A stretch of DNA of 64,000 nt from DYKG01 sp964596185. GTDB taxonomy: Bacteria; Muiribacteriota; Ozemobacteria; Ozemobacterales; Ozemobacteraceae. The position numbers were made by a program, and so were the translations under genes. Where the stretch lies: positions 1-64,000 of the forward strand of contig CAZQUE010000004.1 in assembly GCA_964596185.1 (NCBI GenBank), in the 5' to 3' direction. Below are positions 1 through 8,184 of this stretch, piece by piece (the stretch's first letter is position 1; the number at the start of each line of letters is the position of its first letter). The notes beneath the pieces were generated by a model that was not told the DNA's origin, searched no databases, and saw nothing but the letters and a program-made list of their open reading frames with translations.

Positions 1-327
1 GCCGAAGAAGTCAAAAAGCGTTTGTTCGTTTTCGAAGATGTGGTTCTCATCGACGACCGCAGCCTGCAGCGCTTGATGAAAGAAATCGACATGAAAGACC
101 TGTCGATCTCACTCAAGGGCGTTACCGACGAAGTCAAAGAAAAGTTCTACAAGAACATGTCGAAACGCGCCGCCGAAATGCTCAAAGAAGAAATGGCCTA
201 CATGGGCCCGGTGCGCATCAGAGACGTGGATCAGGCTCAACAGCGCATTGTCGCCATTGTAAAGAAACTCGAAGCCCGCGGCGAAGTAGTTATCGCCCGC
301 CCGGGAGAGGAGGAACTGATTGGCTAG
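1..327 (+). CDS. fliG: Flagellar motor switch protein FliG, C-terminal part (5' end outside window)
   Basis: This is the C-terminal about 108 residues of the rotor protein that receives torque from the stator and sets rotation direction. The reading frame is open from base 1, so the N-terminal and middle domains lie upstream. The visible part is the classic FliG C domain: the segment FVFEDVVLIDDRSLQRLM, then SLKG, NMSKRAAEML and GPVRIRDV. The five charged torque positions known from E. coli FliG (K264, R281, D288, D289, R297) correspond here to K, R, E, E and R, so the motor face looks functional. The stop overlaps the next gene by 8 bases, which places it at the head of the flagellar operon that follows. 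Identification is secure. Confidence 0.95.
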   Translation, partial: AEEVKKRLFVFEDVVLIDDRSLQRLMKEIDMKDLSISLKGVTDEVKEKFYKNMSKRAAEMLKEEMAYMGPVRIRDVDQAQQRIVAIVKKLEARGEVVIARPGEEELIG

Positions 328-763
328 TCAACTCGAAACCTGCACTGGCATGGAAATTCTTGCAAAAATTCTCCGCCATTGCGATGCAAAAACTAACCGC
401 AACATTCTTAACGGACTGCAAAAAGACGTTCCTCACCTGGCCGCTGAACTGCGCAAAAGAATTCTGACCTTCGAAGACCTTGCATTCGCAGATGCCCGGG
501 GCATACAGAAGCTTCTCAAAGTTATCCGCCTGCGTGACCTGGCTCTTGCACTTAAAGGCACTCCGCAAGCAGTGTTGAAAAACATTGCCATGAACATGTC
601 ACAGCGAAATCTGACCGATCTCAAAACTGAAATTGCCGCAACCGGGCCATCCAGGGAAGTCGATATCCTTGGCGCTCAGGATCGCATACTTGCAGTCGTA
701 GCCGAACTCATCAGTTCGCGCGAGCTCTTTATCAACCGGCCCACCGACGATCTTGTCTACTGA
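320..763 (+). CDS. Second FliG-like protein: linker plus C-terminal domain only
   Basis: 147 residues. The start is TTG at 320, preceded by a strong GGAGAGGAGG ribosome-binding site inside the end of fliG. Residues about 10-50 resemble the helical stretch before the FliG C domain (EILAKILRHCDAKT...), and residues about 50-147 align with the C domain (LTFEDLAFADARGIQKLL, ALKG, NMSQR, GPSRE). The N-terminal domain that binds FliF and most of the middle domain are absent. Of the five E. coli torque residues, four are kept (K, R, E for D289, R) and the D288 position is Thr. The conserved DDRS is DARG and EVD is VIR. It could be an accessory rotor subunit, a modulator of FliG stacking or a decaying duplicate. 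The family call is firm; the role is inferred. Confidence 0.8.
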   Translation: MASQLETCTGMEILAKILRHCDAKTNRNILNGLQKDVPHLAAELRKRILTFEDLAFADARGIQKLLKVIRLRDLALALKGTPQAVLKNIAMNMSQRNLTDLKTEIAATGPSREVDILGAQDRILAVVAELISSRELFINRPTDDLVY

Positions 764-785
764 AAAAACAGAAATGGAATGCTGA

Positions 786-1916
786 ATGGCTAGAATCTTC
801 AAAGCTAACCAGATAAAGATTGAACCCGATAAAAAGGTTTTCATTCCTCATCACCAAAAAATCCCCGAACCACCCAAAGAAATGGAACCGGAAGAAGAAG
901 CCTTTACCGAAGAGGTTTTTCAGGCCCTCTCTCCGGTACATCTGGCCGGCTCCGGCGAAAAACTGATTACCGGAGCAAAAAAGGAGAAAGCCCCGTCAGA
1001 AGATGCTGAAACTGGCGCAGACGGCGACGACGATGCAACCGCCGAACCACAGTCCCAACCACGCAGCCAGCTTTCTTATGGAGCCAAAAAAGCCAGACAC
1101 AGTGCTGCTCTTGAAGCAATCAGAATTAAAGAGCTTGAACTCGAAGCACTGGAAGAAGAACTTCGCAACTGGGAACAGGAGTTGAAAGACAAAGAACGCC
1201 AGCTCAGCAACCAGGAAATGGAACTCAGTCAGTCCAGCGCCGCACGGCGCACTGAAGCTGAAGCCGAGGCCAGAAAAACCATCGAGATGGCCAAAGAATC
1301 AGCCAAATCAGTGACCGAGGCAGCGAAGGCCGAAGCCGAAGCAATCAAAAAGGCCGCGCAACTGGAAGTCGAAAGCTGGCGCGATAAAGCATACAAAGAA
1401 GGTTTTGCGATCGGCGAAGAAAAGGGCATTTCCAGGGGCGAAGAACAAGGCCTGCACGAGGCTAGACTCGACTGGCAAAACCTGATGAAAGAATCGGAAA
1501 TGCTCATCAATGAGCTGCAAACAAGTCGAATTGGCATCTTAAAGGCCTCCGAAGAAGAAATGCTCCGACTTGTCATAGCCTTTGCCCGCAGTGTCATCAA
1601 GGTTGAGCCAATGGCTCAGCCCGAAATTATCCTGAAAAACCTCGACCATGCCATCAATAAGATTGCCGACGTCGACAAGATCGTAATGCGTATCAACATG
1701 AAAGACAAAGCCATGTGCCAGGCTCATAAAGAAGCTTTCATGGCCAAACTCGGCTCTGTCGCCGAACTGAAAATCATCGAAGACCCGACTCTGACCCCCG
1801 GCGGCATTAAAATCGAAACCGGTGTCGGCACTATCGACGCTACCATCGAAAGTCAGGCAGGAGAACTTGAAAAAGCCCTGATCGAACGCTTTCGAAAAAC
1901 TCAAGGTGCTCTATGA
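786..1916 (+). CDS. fliH: Flagellar assembly protein FliH
   Basis: 376 residues. FliH is the stator-like regulator and peripheral stalk of the flagellar export ATPase FliI, on the cytoplasmic side of the export gate. The N-terminal third is acidic and low-complexity. Residues about 95-200 are a long Glu/Ala/Lys-rich coiled coil. The C-terminal about 170 residues show the FliH/HrpE/V-ATPase subunit E pattern, including AFARSVIKVEP and PGGIKIETGVGTIDATIESQ near the end. It is longer than enterobacterial FliH (about 235 residues), mostly through the N-terminal acidic extension. Its stop overlaps the fliI start (ATGA), which implies translational coupling. The position between fliG and fliI is the standard order. 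Confidence 0.92.
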   Translation: MARIFKANQIKIEPDKKVFIPHHQKIPEPPKEMEPEEEAFTEEVFQALSPVHLAGSGEKLITGAKKEKAPSEDAETGADGDDDATAEPQSQPRSQLSYGAKKARHSAALEAIRIKELELEALEEELRNWEQELKDKERQLSNQEMELSQSSAARRTEAEAEARKTIEMAKESAKSVTEAAKAEAEAIKKAAQLEVESWRDKAYKEGFAIGEEKGISRGEEQGLHEARLDWQNLMKESEMLINELQTSRIGILKASEEEMLRLVIAFARSVIKVEPMAQPEIILKNLDHAINKIADVDKIVMRINMKDKAMCQAHKEAFMAKLGSVAELKIIEDPTLTPGGIKIETGVGTIDATIESQAGELEKALIERFRKTQGAL

Positions 1917-3223
1917 GCAGCATTAATTTCGGCGAATACGAATCCCTGCTGAGTAAAGTCGACCCAATCCGGGTCAACGGACGAGTTACGCAGGTTGTCG
2001 GCTTGCTCATCGAAGCAACCGGACCACAAAATCCAGTTGGCGATATCTGCCAGATTCTTACGCCGCAAGGCCCACTTCCATGCGAAATTGTCGGATTCAG
2101 AAGAGGCAGCGTTCTGCTGATGCCACTGATCCATACCGAAGGCATCCGTCAGGGAAGCGAAGTCATACCTACCGGCATGCCGTTAACTGTTCCAGCCGGC
2201 GAAGAACTTCTCGGGCGATTACTCGACGGACTCGGACACCCGATTGATGACAAGGGTGACTTGCCGGCGGGGATAAACCATGTGCCCATCAACCGTGAAC
2301 CACCTAATCCATTCACGCGAAAACGCATCACTGAGCCATTGCCGACTGGAGTAAGAGCTATTGACGGACTTCTAACCATCGGCGGCGGCCAAAGAATGGG
2401 CATTTTCGCCGGATCAGGCGTAGGCAAAAGTACTCTGATGGGAATGATCTGCCGATCTTCTCAGGCTGATATCAACGTCGTCGCCCTTATCGGTGAACGA
2501 GGCCGCGAAGTGCGCGAATTTCTCGAAAAAGATCTCGGCCCCGAAGGTATGCGCCGCTCGATTGTCGTTGTCGCAACCTCTGACCGACCGGCTCTAGTCA
2601 GAGTTAAGGCTGCCTTTGCCGCAACAGCTATCGCTGAGTATTTCCGCGACAAGGGCAAAAATGTCATGTTGATGATGGATTCAGTCACACGCTTCGCTCT
2701 TGCCCAGCGTGAGATTGGTCTGGCTGTGGGCGAACCGCCAACAACCCGTGGCTACACTCCCTCAGTGTTTTCACTGCTGCCCAAACTGCTCGAACGCGCC
2801 GGAACCGCCAGAAAAGGCTCTATCACCGGCATTTACACCGTTCTGGTCGAAGGGGGCGATATGGATGAGCCGGTTGCCGACGCAGTTAGAGGTATTCTAG
2901 ACGGCCATCTGGTTCTTAGCCGCGACCTGGCTCACCAAAACGTTTATCCGGCCATTGACATTCTCGGTTCAATCTCTCGTCTTATGCCGGAAATCACCAG
3001 TAAGAAACATTACGAACACGCTGGCAAGCTACGCAATATCTATTCGACATTCACAAAGAATGCCGATGCAATAAGCCTTGGCGCTTATAAATCAGGCTCT
3101 GACCCAAAAATCGATGAAGCCATTCAAAAGCATCCATTGATTGAAAGCTATATTAAACAGGGTATAACCGAAGTGATAAACTTCCAAAACAGCCTCGACA
3201 GCTTGGGCAAGATCGTGAGCTGA
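1913..3223 (+). CDS. fliI: Flagellum-specific ATP synthase FliI
   Basis: 436 residues, normal family length. This is the hexameric F1-beta-like ATPase that drives or primes type III flagellar export. The P-loop GSGVGKST is at residues 167-174 and the Walker B strand VMLMMD ends at about D256. The signature GERGREVREF, the segment VGEPPTTRGYTPSVFSLLPKLLERAG and the VEGGDMDEPVAD stretch are all intact. The start is the ATG overlapping the fliH stop. fliJ follows after a 7-base gap. The operon is fliG - fliG-like - fliH - fliI - fliJ. Nothing in the sequence suggests loss of activity. Confidence 0.97.
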   Translation: MSSINFGEYESLLSKVDPIRVNGRVTQVVGLLIEATGPQNPVGDICQILTPQGPLPCEIVGFRRGSVLLMPLIHTEGIRQGSEVIPTGMPLTVPAGEELLGRLLDGLGHPIDDKGDLPAGINHVPINREPPNPFTRKRITEPLPTGVRAIDGLLTIGGGQRMGIFAGSGVGKSTLMGMICRSSQADINVVALIGERGREVREFLEKDLGPEGMRRSIVVVATSDRPALVRVKAAFAATAIAEYFRDKGKNVMLMMDSVTRFALAQREIGLAVGEPPTTRGYTPSVFSLLPKLLERAGTARKGSITGIYTVLVEGGDMDEPVADAVRGILDGHLVLSRDLAHQNVYPAIDILGSISRLMPEITSKKHYEHAGKLRNIYSTFTKNADAISLGAYKSGSDPKIDEAIQKHPLIESYIKQGITEVINFQNSLDSLGKIVS

Positions 3224-3230
3224 GGGTTAA

Positions 3231-3683
3231 ATGCCTTTTAGATTCAGGTTCCAGCAGATCCTGCAGATCTGCATTCACGAAGAAAATGAAGTTAAAAATC
3301 AACTGGCCAAAAAAGATGGGCAGATTGCCGAAGCAAATGCCCTGATCAAGAATTATAAAGATGAATACGGACAAGCACTGGAGAATAAAATTCTCGACCT
3401 GCAGTCCGGTGACATGATCAAATTGCAGATGTATCCCGCTTATCTGGCGAGATTGCAAAAATCCTGGGAGTTCCAGGAAGAAGAGCTGGAACGCTTGCAT
3501 AAACAGCGTGAGAAAATCATGCATGAACTGATGGAAAAACGCCGAAACCGCAAAACTTACGAAAAAATGCGGGAAAAAGATGAGGCTGTCTGGAAAAAAG
3601 AACAGCAGAAAAAGGAACAGCGCAATCTCGACGAGTTTGGCGGACGTTTGAAAAAAGGTCAGGGAGGCGAACAAGATGCTTGA
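3231..3683 (+). CDS. fliJ: Flagellar export chaperone FliJ
   Basis: 150 residues, almost entirely a charged antiparallel coiled coil, opening MPFRFRFQQILQIC as in FliJ proteins (FxFxLQxLL-type start). FliJ is the central stalk of the FliI ring and an escort for export chaperones. Family sequences diverge strongly, so the call rests on length, coiled-coil composition, the N-terminal pattern and the position directly after fliI. The stop overlaps the next start by 8 bases. Confidence 0.88.
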   Translation: MPFRFRFQQILQICIHEENEVKNQLAKKDGQIAEANALIKNYKDEYGQALENKILDLQSGDMIKLQMYPAYLARLQKSWEFQEEELERLHKQREKIMHELMEKRRNRKTYEKMREKDEAVWKKEQQKKEQRNLDEFGGRLKKGQGGEQDA

Positions 3684-4260
3684 AAACATGAAAAGAATTC
3701 AGGAACGGGTCGATCAGCTCAAGAAAAGCTGTTCGCAGTTCAGTCGCCGCCGCTCGAATCCTTTACCAGACAAAACTTTTGCCGCCGCCATGACCGAAGC
3801 CTCTGGTCAGGCAGCACCGGTCCAGGCAAATAGCAAAACCGAAAAATTGCAACCTTCGCCTGAATTGAAGGCTGACATCGATAATATTGTAGAAAAGCAC
3901 GCCAAAGAACATGAATTGCCGGCTGACGTGGTTCGCAAGCTGATCGCAGTTGCCTCGGGTTATGACCCTGACACCGTCGGCAAAGATGGGCAACTTGGTC
4001 TGATGCAGGTCAAACCTGAAATATTCAGACAATTCGGCTATACCAATCCATTTGACCCGACTCAGAACATTTCTGCCGGAACTCAGCATCTGTCACAAAT
4101 GCTACAACGGAACGGCGGCGATCTTTCACTGGCTCTGGCAGCCTATAATAGTGATCCAGCTTCGGTGAAGCGATTTGGCGGCGTGCCACCCTTTCCCGAT
4201 ACGCAAAGTTTCGTCTCGCAGATTCTGACAGGCCTGGGAAAAAACGATTCGGAAAAATGA
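3676..4260 (+). CDS. Lytic-transglycosylase-fold (SLT) protein of the flagellar operon, catalytic Glu replaced
   Basis: 194 residues. The ribosome-binding site GGAGGCGA lies before the ATG at 3676. Residues about 65-185 form a goose-lysozyme/SLT domain: LIAVASGYDPDTVGKDGQLGLMQVKPE, then NPFDPTQNISAGTQHL, then LALAAYNSDPASVKRFGGVPPFPDTQSFV. In active SLT enzymes the first motif reads ...ESG/F..., the Glu being the general acid. Here that position is Ala93 (A-S-G-Y). The GLMQ, AYN and PPFPDT motifs remain. There is no signal peptide, which suits export by the flagellar system or none. Flagellar operons often carry an SLT or muramidase that opens peptidoglycan for the rod. Here the fold may only bind glycan. 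Confidence 0.85.
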   Translation: MLENMKRIQERVDQLKKSCSQFSRRRSNPLPDKTFAAAMTEASGQAAPVQANSKTEKLQPSPELKADIDNIVEKHAKEHELPADVVRKLIAVASGYDPDTVGKDGQLGLMQVKPEIFRQFGYTNPFDPTQNISAGTQHLSQMLQRNGGDLSLALAAYNSDPASVKRFGGVPPFPDTQSFVSQILTGLGKNDSEK

Positions 4261-4274
4261 GGAAGCAATTATAA

Positions 4275-5192
4275 ATGGCTGAAAAGAACGAAAAAAAGCT
4301 CAAAGAAGATATTGAAATTCCATCGGAACTGATTTCTGGCGAAGAAAAGAAAGAAGGCGAAGAAAACGAGGGGCCAAAGGAGCCTTCACGCATTTTCAAA
4401 GCGCTTGGGAAACTGTTCTTCGTTTTTCTTCTTTTTTCTCTGGGCGTTGCCGTTTTTCTGTCGATTTTAACCCTTGATTTTCTGGATTTGGTGCCGTTTC
4501 GCTACAAAATCCCTGAAAACTGGCGCACCAAATGGCCATTGGCCCCTTATTACGACTTCGTTCAACTTCATCAATTGCCTGAAGAAGAACGCTACCAACA
4601 GCTGATGATCAAGCAACAGGAGCGCTTTGAACGCGAAATAGTACAGGGCAACAAAGACCTCGAAGCTCGAGCCAAAGAGCTTGAAGAGTCTTATCGAGCT
4701 CTGATTCGCACCCAGAAGGAGCGTTACAACAATCAGATGCAGGATTTGCGCCGGCAACAGGAAGAATTGCTACTTGCCCAGAAAAAGTTCTCCGAAGAAA
4801 AACAGGATTTCGATTCGCGCAAAGCCGCGGTAGACGATTTGTCCAAAAAGCTTGCTTCAGAAGCAGCTAATCTTGAAGCAAGTCTGATCAGATTTATGGA
4901 AGAAGGCAACCGGCTCGAACAGGTACGCCGCATTGCCGCAGTAATGGATGCTGGCTCACTGGCCAATATTTTCAACGAAGTGGCTGATGACCAGCTAATT
5001 TATGATATAGTCACCGGACTGCCGCCAACCCATGCCGGTCGGGTGCTGGCTCTTATGGATAGCGAAAAATCGGGCAAGATCATGAAACTTGGTCAAAACG
5101 CCGTAGCTCTGCCGCCTCCTGGCCCGGCCCGCACTTATATTCCACCCAGTCTGCAAAACCTGATCGCTTCTTCACAGGCCATACTTCGCTGA
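4275..5192 (+). CDS. MotE/FlbB-like flagellar membrane coiled-coil protein
   Basis: 305 residues. An acidic, lysine-rich cytoplasmic N-terminus (about 1-40) is followed by one transmembrane helix at about 46-66 (LFFVFLLFSLGVAVFLSILTL). Then comes a long coiled coil at about 105-215 and a C-terminal domain resembling the MgtE-N-type fold (VMDAGSLANIFNEVADDQLIYDIVTGLPPTHAGRVLALM, about 220-270). A membrane helix, coiled coil and MgtE-N-like tail are typical of MotE, the periplasmic chaperone/stator partner first known in Sinorhizobium, and of FlbB of spirochaetes. As the last gene of the flagellar unit it probably helps place or stabilise the stator at the basal body. The tail is Pro-rich. Confidence 0.75.
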   Translation: MAEKNEKKLKEDIEIPSELISGEEKKEGEENEGPKEPSRIFKALGKLFFVFLLFSLGVAVFLSILTLDFLDLVPFRYKIPENWRTKWPLAPYYDFVQLHQLPEEERYQQLMIKQQERFEREIVQGNKDLEARAKELEESYRALIRTQKERYNNQMQDLRRQQEELLLAQKKFSEEKQDFDSRKAAVDDLSKKLASEAANLEASLIRFMEEGNRLEQVRRIAAVMDAGSLANIFNEVADDQLIYDIVTGLPPTHAGRVLALMDSEKSGKIMKLGQNAVALPPPGPARTYIPPSLQNLIASSQAILR

Positions 5193-5440
5193 CCCTGCCG
5201 GGCTTTTTAAGCTTTTCCACTCATCAAAACCAGAATCTTAACTATTGGGCTGCTTGTTTAAACAGCCAAAACCAGTATTCTCTCAGACTTCGATTTGAGA
5301 CTTTAGTGCCTCTTAAAGCTGTTTACAGCGTTGAAAATTCTTTTAGTCGACACTTATTTGATTATCAGCGCTGTTGTGCGTAGAGGCTTTTCTTTTCATG
5401 ATGATTGGGTTATTCTGGTGTAAAAATCCAGGAGGACAAA
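5193..5440 (+). other. Intergenic region after the flagellar operon
   Basis: About 250 bases without a gene. Three short inverted repeats are visible: GGCTG...CAGCC around 5248-5267, TCTCA...TGAGA at 5281-5300 and the near-perfect GCTGTTTACAGC at 5318-5329. None is followed by a T-run, so no convincing intrinsic terminator closes the flagellar operon. No clear promoter was found. The cupin ribosome-binding site AGGAGGAC lies at the right edge. Confidence 0.4.
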
Positions 5441-5707
5441 ATGATCAAGATAACCAGACCAGATGAAGCTGAATTGAGCAAAATAGGCGCCAGAAGCTGG
5501 CCAATCTGGGAAAAAGAAGTTTCGACCTTTCCCTGGTATTATGATCAGCGTGAAAGCTGCTTCATTCTTGAAGGTATTATTAAAGTCATTCCTGAAGGCG
5601 GCGAACCGGTTCACATCAAACCTGGTGATTTTGTCGTTTTCCCGGCTGGAATGAGCTGCACCTGGGAAATCACCAGCCCAGTCCGCAAACATTACAATTT
5701 CGGCTGA
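5441..5707 (+). CDS. Small cupin-domain protein (Cupin_3/DUF861-like)
   Basis: 88 residues. The ATG at 5441 is chosen because the AGGAGGAC ribosome-binding site sits just upstream; an in-frame TTG at 5405 has none. Almost the whole protein is one cupin barrel: ESCFILEGIIKVIPEGGEPVHIKPGDFVVFPAGMSCTWEI, with the typical G-D-F-V-F-P turn. The metal-binding His residues of classical cupins are mostly missing, as is usual for this subgroup, so an enzymatic role is not evident. It may bind a small ligand. nadE starts 2 bases after its stop, so the two are probably co-translated, but a link to NAD metabolism is only inferred. Confidence 0.85.
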   Translation: MIKITRPDEAELSKIGARSWPIWEKEVSTFPWYYDQRESCFILEGIIKVIPEGGEPVHIKPGDFVVFPAGMSCTWEITSPVRKHYNFG

Positions 5708-5709
5708 CA

Positions 5710-7722
5710 ATGAAACAATCATTCTACAGTCCCTATACCCATGGCTTCTTCCGGGTTGCCGCCGCTACTCCGCAGCTACGTCTGGCAGACCCCGAGTTCA
5801 ACTTAAAAGCTCATCTTGAACTTGCTGCCGAGGCCTCAAAAAGATTCGTCGGCCTGTTGGTTTTTCCTGAGCTTGGTCTGAGCGGCTACTCCCTGCAGGA
5901 TATTTTTCACCAACGCACGCTGATTACAGCCTGTAAAGAGGCTCTGGAAAAACTGATTGAAGAGAGTCAGCGTATTTTCCCCGTTATGGTCGTCGGTCTG
6001 CCGATGATGCTCGATGCCAGCCTGTTCAATTGCGCCGCGGTAATTCATCGCGGGCAACTCCTGGGAATCGTGCCAAAAACCTGGCTGCCGAACCATCGCG
6101 AGTTTTATGAAAAACGACATTTCTCTTCTGCCGAAGAAATCGCTATCGACGATTTCAACTTTTTCGGCTGTCCGGTTCCGGTTGGTACAAATCTTCTTTT
6201 CAAATGCCGTGAAATCCCCGCTGCCCAGATAGCCATCGAAATTTGCGAAGATCTTTGGGCGCCGATTTCTCCGGCAACCTTCGCATGCATGGCCGGCGCA
6301 ACAATTGTCGGCAACCTTTCCGCCAGTAACGTGGTCATTGGCAAAGCAGATTATCGACGCCTCATCGTCAAATCCTTCTCCGGCAAAAATATCTGCGGAT
6401 ATGTCTACTCCGGCGCTGGAGCAGGAGAATCGACCACCGATCTCGCCTGGGACGGCCACGCAATCATTGCTGAAAATGCCTCGATACTTCGTGAGAACCA
6501 GCGCTTTATCTCGTCGGGAACACTTTGCTGCAGTGAAATCGATGTCGATCGCCTTGCCCTCGAACGCATTCGCTACAACAGCTTTCGCGATGCGGCAAAC
6601 GCCTGGAAAGACAAAACCAGAGCATTTCGCATAATCGACTTCAACCTTGAAGAGCTTCCCCATGAAATGAAGCTGAAACGTCAGGTTTCACGCTTTCCAT
6701 TCGTCCCCGATAATCCGGCACTACGAAATGAGCGCTGCGACGAAGCCATGCAGATCCAGGTCCAGGGGCTTTGCACCCGCATGAAAGCAACCGGAATCGA
6801 AAAGCTTGTAATTGGCGTTTCCGGCGGCCTGGATTCAACCTTGGCGCTTCTGGTGGCCTGTCGTACCATTGATGCACTCAAACTCAGTCGAAAAAATGTT
6901 ATCGCCGTTACCATGCCTGGCTTCGCAACTTCCGATTCTACCAAACAGAATGCCCATGAATTGATGCAAAGCCTTGGAGTTACCAGCAAAGAAATCGACA
7001 TTATTCCTTCCTGTACGCAAATGTTGAAGGACCTTGATCATCCATTTTCCAATGGACAAAGAGTTTTCGATATCACCTTCGAAAACGTTCAGGCCGGTGA
7101 AAGAACCTCACATCTGTTCAGACTCGCCAATCACCTCGATGCGATGGTTGTCGGAACCGGTGACCTGAGCGAGCTTGCGCTGGGATGGTGCACTTATGGA
7201 GTCGGCGACCACATGTCGCATTACAACGTCAATGCTTCAGTTCCCAAAACTTTGATTCAATACCTGATCCGCTATTTTGCCGATTCCAGCGACGCCGGCA
7301 GCAGTCTTTCTTCAGTTTTATATAAGGTTTTGCAAAGCGAAATTTCGCCGGAACTGGTTCCGGCAAATGAAACGACCGGAAAAATCCAGGCAACCGAAGA
7401 TTTTGTCGGCCCCTATGAATTGCAGGATTTTAATCTCTACTATCTCAGCAGATTCGGTTTTGCCCCATCGAAGGTTGCCTTTCTCTGCCTTAATGCCTGG
7501 AAGCAGGCTGGCAGCGAAAAATACGACCTGCCAACCATCAAAAAATGGCTGAGGGTTTTTATCAAAAGATTTTTTGCCCAATCACAGTTCAAAAGAAGTT
7601 GTGTCCCAGATGCCCCAAAAATCGGCTCGGGCGGTTCACTGTCACCACGCGGTGATTGGCGCGCCCCTTCAGACCTTAATGCCGACCTTTGGCTTGCTGA
7701 GCTCGAAAAAAACGTTCCCTGA
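5710..7722 (+). CDS. nadE: Glutamine-dependent NAD+ synthetase
   Basis: 670 residues, the usual size of the two-domain enzyme that makes NAD+ from nicotinic acid adenine dinucleotide, ATP and glutamine. Residues about 10-290 are the nitrilase-type glutaminase domain with a complete triad: Glu in LLVFPELGLSGYS, Lys in IVPKTWLPNHREFYE and Cys in IEICEDLWAP. Residues about 340-660 are the synthetase domain with the PP-loop SGGLDS at 371-376, GTGDLSELALGWCTYGVGDHMSHYNVNASVPKT and the C-terminal KIGSGGSLSPRGDWRAPSD. It follows the cupin gene by 2 bases and is closed by a strong terminator. Identification is secure. Confidence 0.96.
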   Translation: MKQSFYSPYTHGFFRVAAATPQLRLADPEFNLKAHLELAAEASKRFVGLLVFPELGLSGYSLQDIFHQRTLITACKEALEKLIEESQRIFPVMVVGLPMMLDASLFNCAAVIHRGQLLGIVPKTWLPNHREFYEKRHFSSAEEIAIDDFNFFGCPVPVGTNLLFKCREIPAAQIAIEICEDLWAPISPATFACMAGATIVGNLSASNVVIGKADYRRLIVKSFSGKNICGYVYSGAGAGESTTDLAWDGHAIIAENASILRENQRFISSGTLCCSEIDVDRLALERIRYNSFRDAANAWKDKTRAFRIIDFNLEELPHEMKLKRQVSRFPFVPDNPALRNERCDEAMQIQVQGLCTRMKATGIEKLVIGVSGGLDSTLALLVACRTIDALKLSRKNVIAVTMPGFATSDSTKQNAHELMQSLGVTSKEIDIIPSCTQMLKDLDHPFSNGQRVFDITFENVQAGERTSHLFRLANHLDAMVVGTGDLSELALGWCTYGVGDHMSHYNVNASVPKTLIQYLIRYFADSSDAGSSLSSVLYKVLQSEISPELVPANETTGKIQATEDFVGPYELQDFNLYYLSRFGFAPSKVAFLCLNAWKQAGSEKYDLPTIKKWLRVFIKRFFAQSQFKRSCVPDAPKIGSGGSLSPRGDWRAPSDLNADLWLAELEKNVP

Positions 7723-7736
7723 TTTTTACCGATAAC

Positions 7737-7781
7737 AGCGCTTCGAATAATCCTTAGAGATTTCGAAGCGCTATTTTTTTT
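7737..7781 (+). terminator. Intrinsic terminator after nadE
   Basis: A perfect 11-bp stem AGCGCTTCGAA (7737-7747) / TTCGAAGCGCT (7762-7772) with a 14-base loop is followed by A and eight T residues (7774-7781). It lies 14 bases after the nadE stop. Confidence 0.92.
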
Positions 7782-7996
7782 CGAGACTCAATCAATTTTT
7801 TTTTTGAATTTTATTTTTGAAGAGAAAGATTTGTTGTCATATCTGATGTTAAATTACGCCTATGAACATTTTCGCTCGAAAGAACAAAGTATTACCCTTC
7901 TACGATCATAACTACTTGCGAATTCTCCATTTTTTGGTAAAATAAAAATATAAGAGATTGATTGTTTGAGGAACGAAAAAAAAATACGGGGTGATT
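7782..7996 (+). other. AT-rich spacer without a gene
   Basis: About 215 bases, strongly A/T-rich with T- and A-homopolymers and no coding pattern or strong repeat. A stretch TAAAATAAAAATATAAGAG near 7937-7956 could hold a -10-like element for the hairpin-rich RNA downstream, but I cannot pair it with a good -35 box. Confidence 0.3.
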
Positions 7997-8181
7997 ATTT
8001 GCAAAAGTTATTTTTGCCGATCCGAATTCTTCCAAAATAGTGATTTGCCGCAAAATCCCTGTGGTTTTGTGGTCAATGCCCGCTGAAAAATTCTTTTCAG
8101 CCGACCTTATTCTATAAGGTCATTAAAACCCAACAATATCCCTTTCAGGGAGCTGTTCACCAAGGACAGCTCCAATTTTTT
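7997..8181 (+). ncRNA. Candidate structured small RNA (five consecutive hairpins ending in a terminator)
   Basis: No open reading frame. Five non-overlapping stems follow one another: GCAAAA 8001-8006 with TTTTGC 8012-8017; CCGCAAAA 8048-8055 with TTTTGTGG 8065-8072 (one G-U pair); GCTGAAAA 8082-8089 with TTTTCAGC 8094-8101; GACCTTAT 8103-8110 with ATAAGGTC 8114-8121; GGAGCTGT 8149-8156 with ACAGCTCC 8166-8173, followed by AA and six T. The last is a terminator, and a separate promoter for the next gene starts right after it, which argues for an independent transcript. It does not match 6S, SRP, RNase P or tmRNA hallmarks that I know. The 5' end is not defined. Confidence 0.45.
8149..8181 (+). 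terminator. Intrinsic terminator of the hairpin-rich region
   Basis: Stem GGAGCTGT / ACAGCTCC (8 bp, 9-base loop) then AATTTTTT. It ends four bases before the -35 box of the following hydrolase gene. Confidence 0.75.
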
Positions 8182-8184
8182 GCC

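Noticed and set aside
1..763. Possible frameshift splitting one long FliG into two frames
   Set aside because: The first frame already ends with a complete FliG C domain, and the second carries its own linker and C domain plus a strong ribosome-binding site, so these are two genes.
3153..3689. A Phe/Leu-rich minus-strand open frame of 178 residues resembling a membrane protein
   Set aside because: It is the reverse of the Lys/Glu-rich coiled-coil codons of fliJ, which read as Phe/Leu on the other strand.
5836..6663. A 275-residue minus-strand open frame
   Set aside because: It lies wholly within nadE on the opposite strand; the nadE glutaminase triad accounts for the coding signal.
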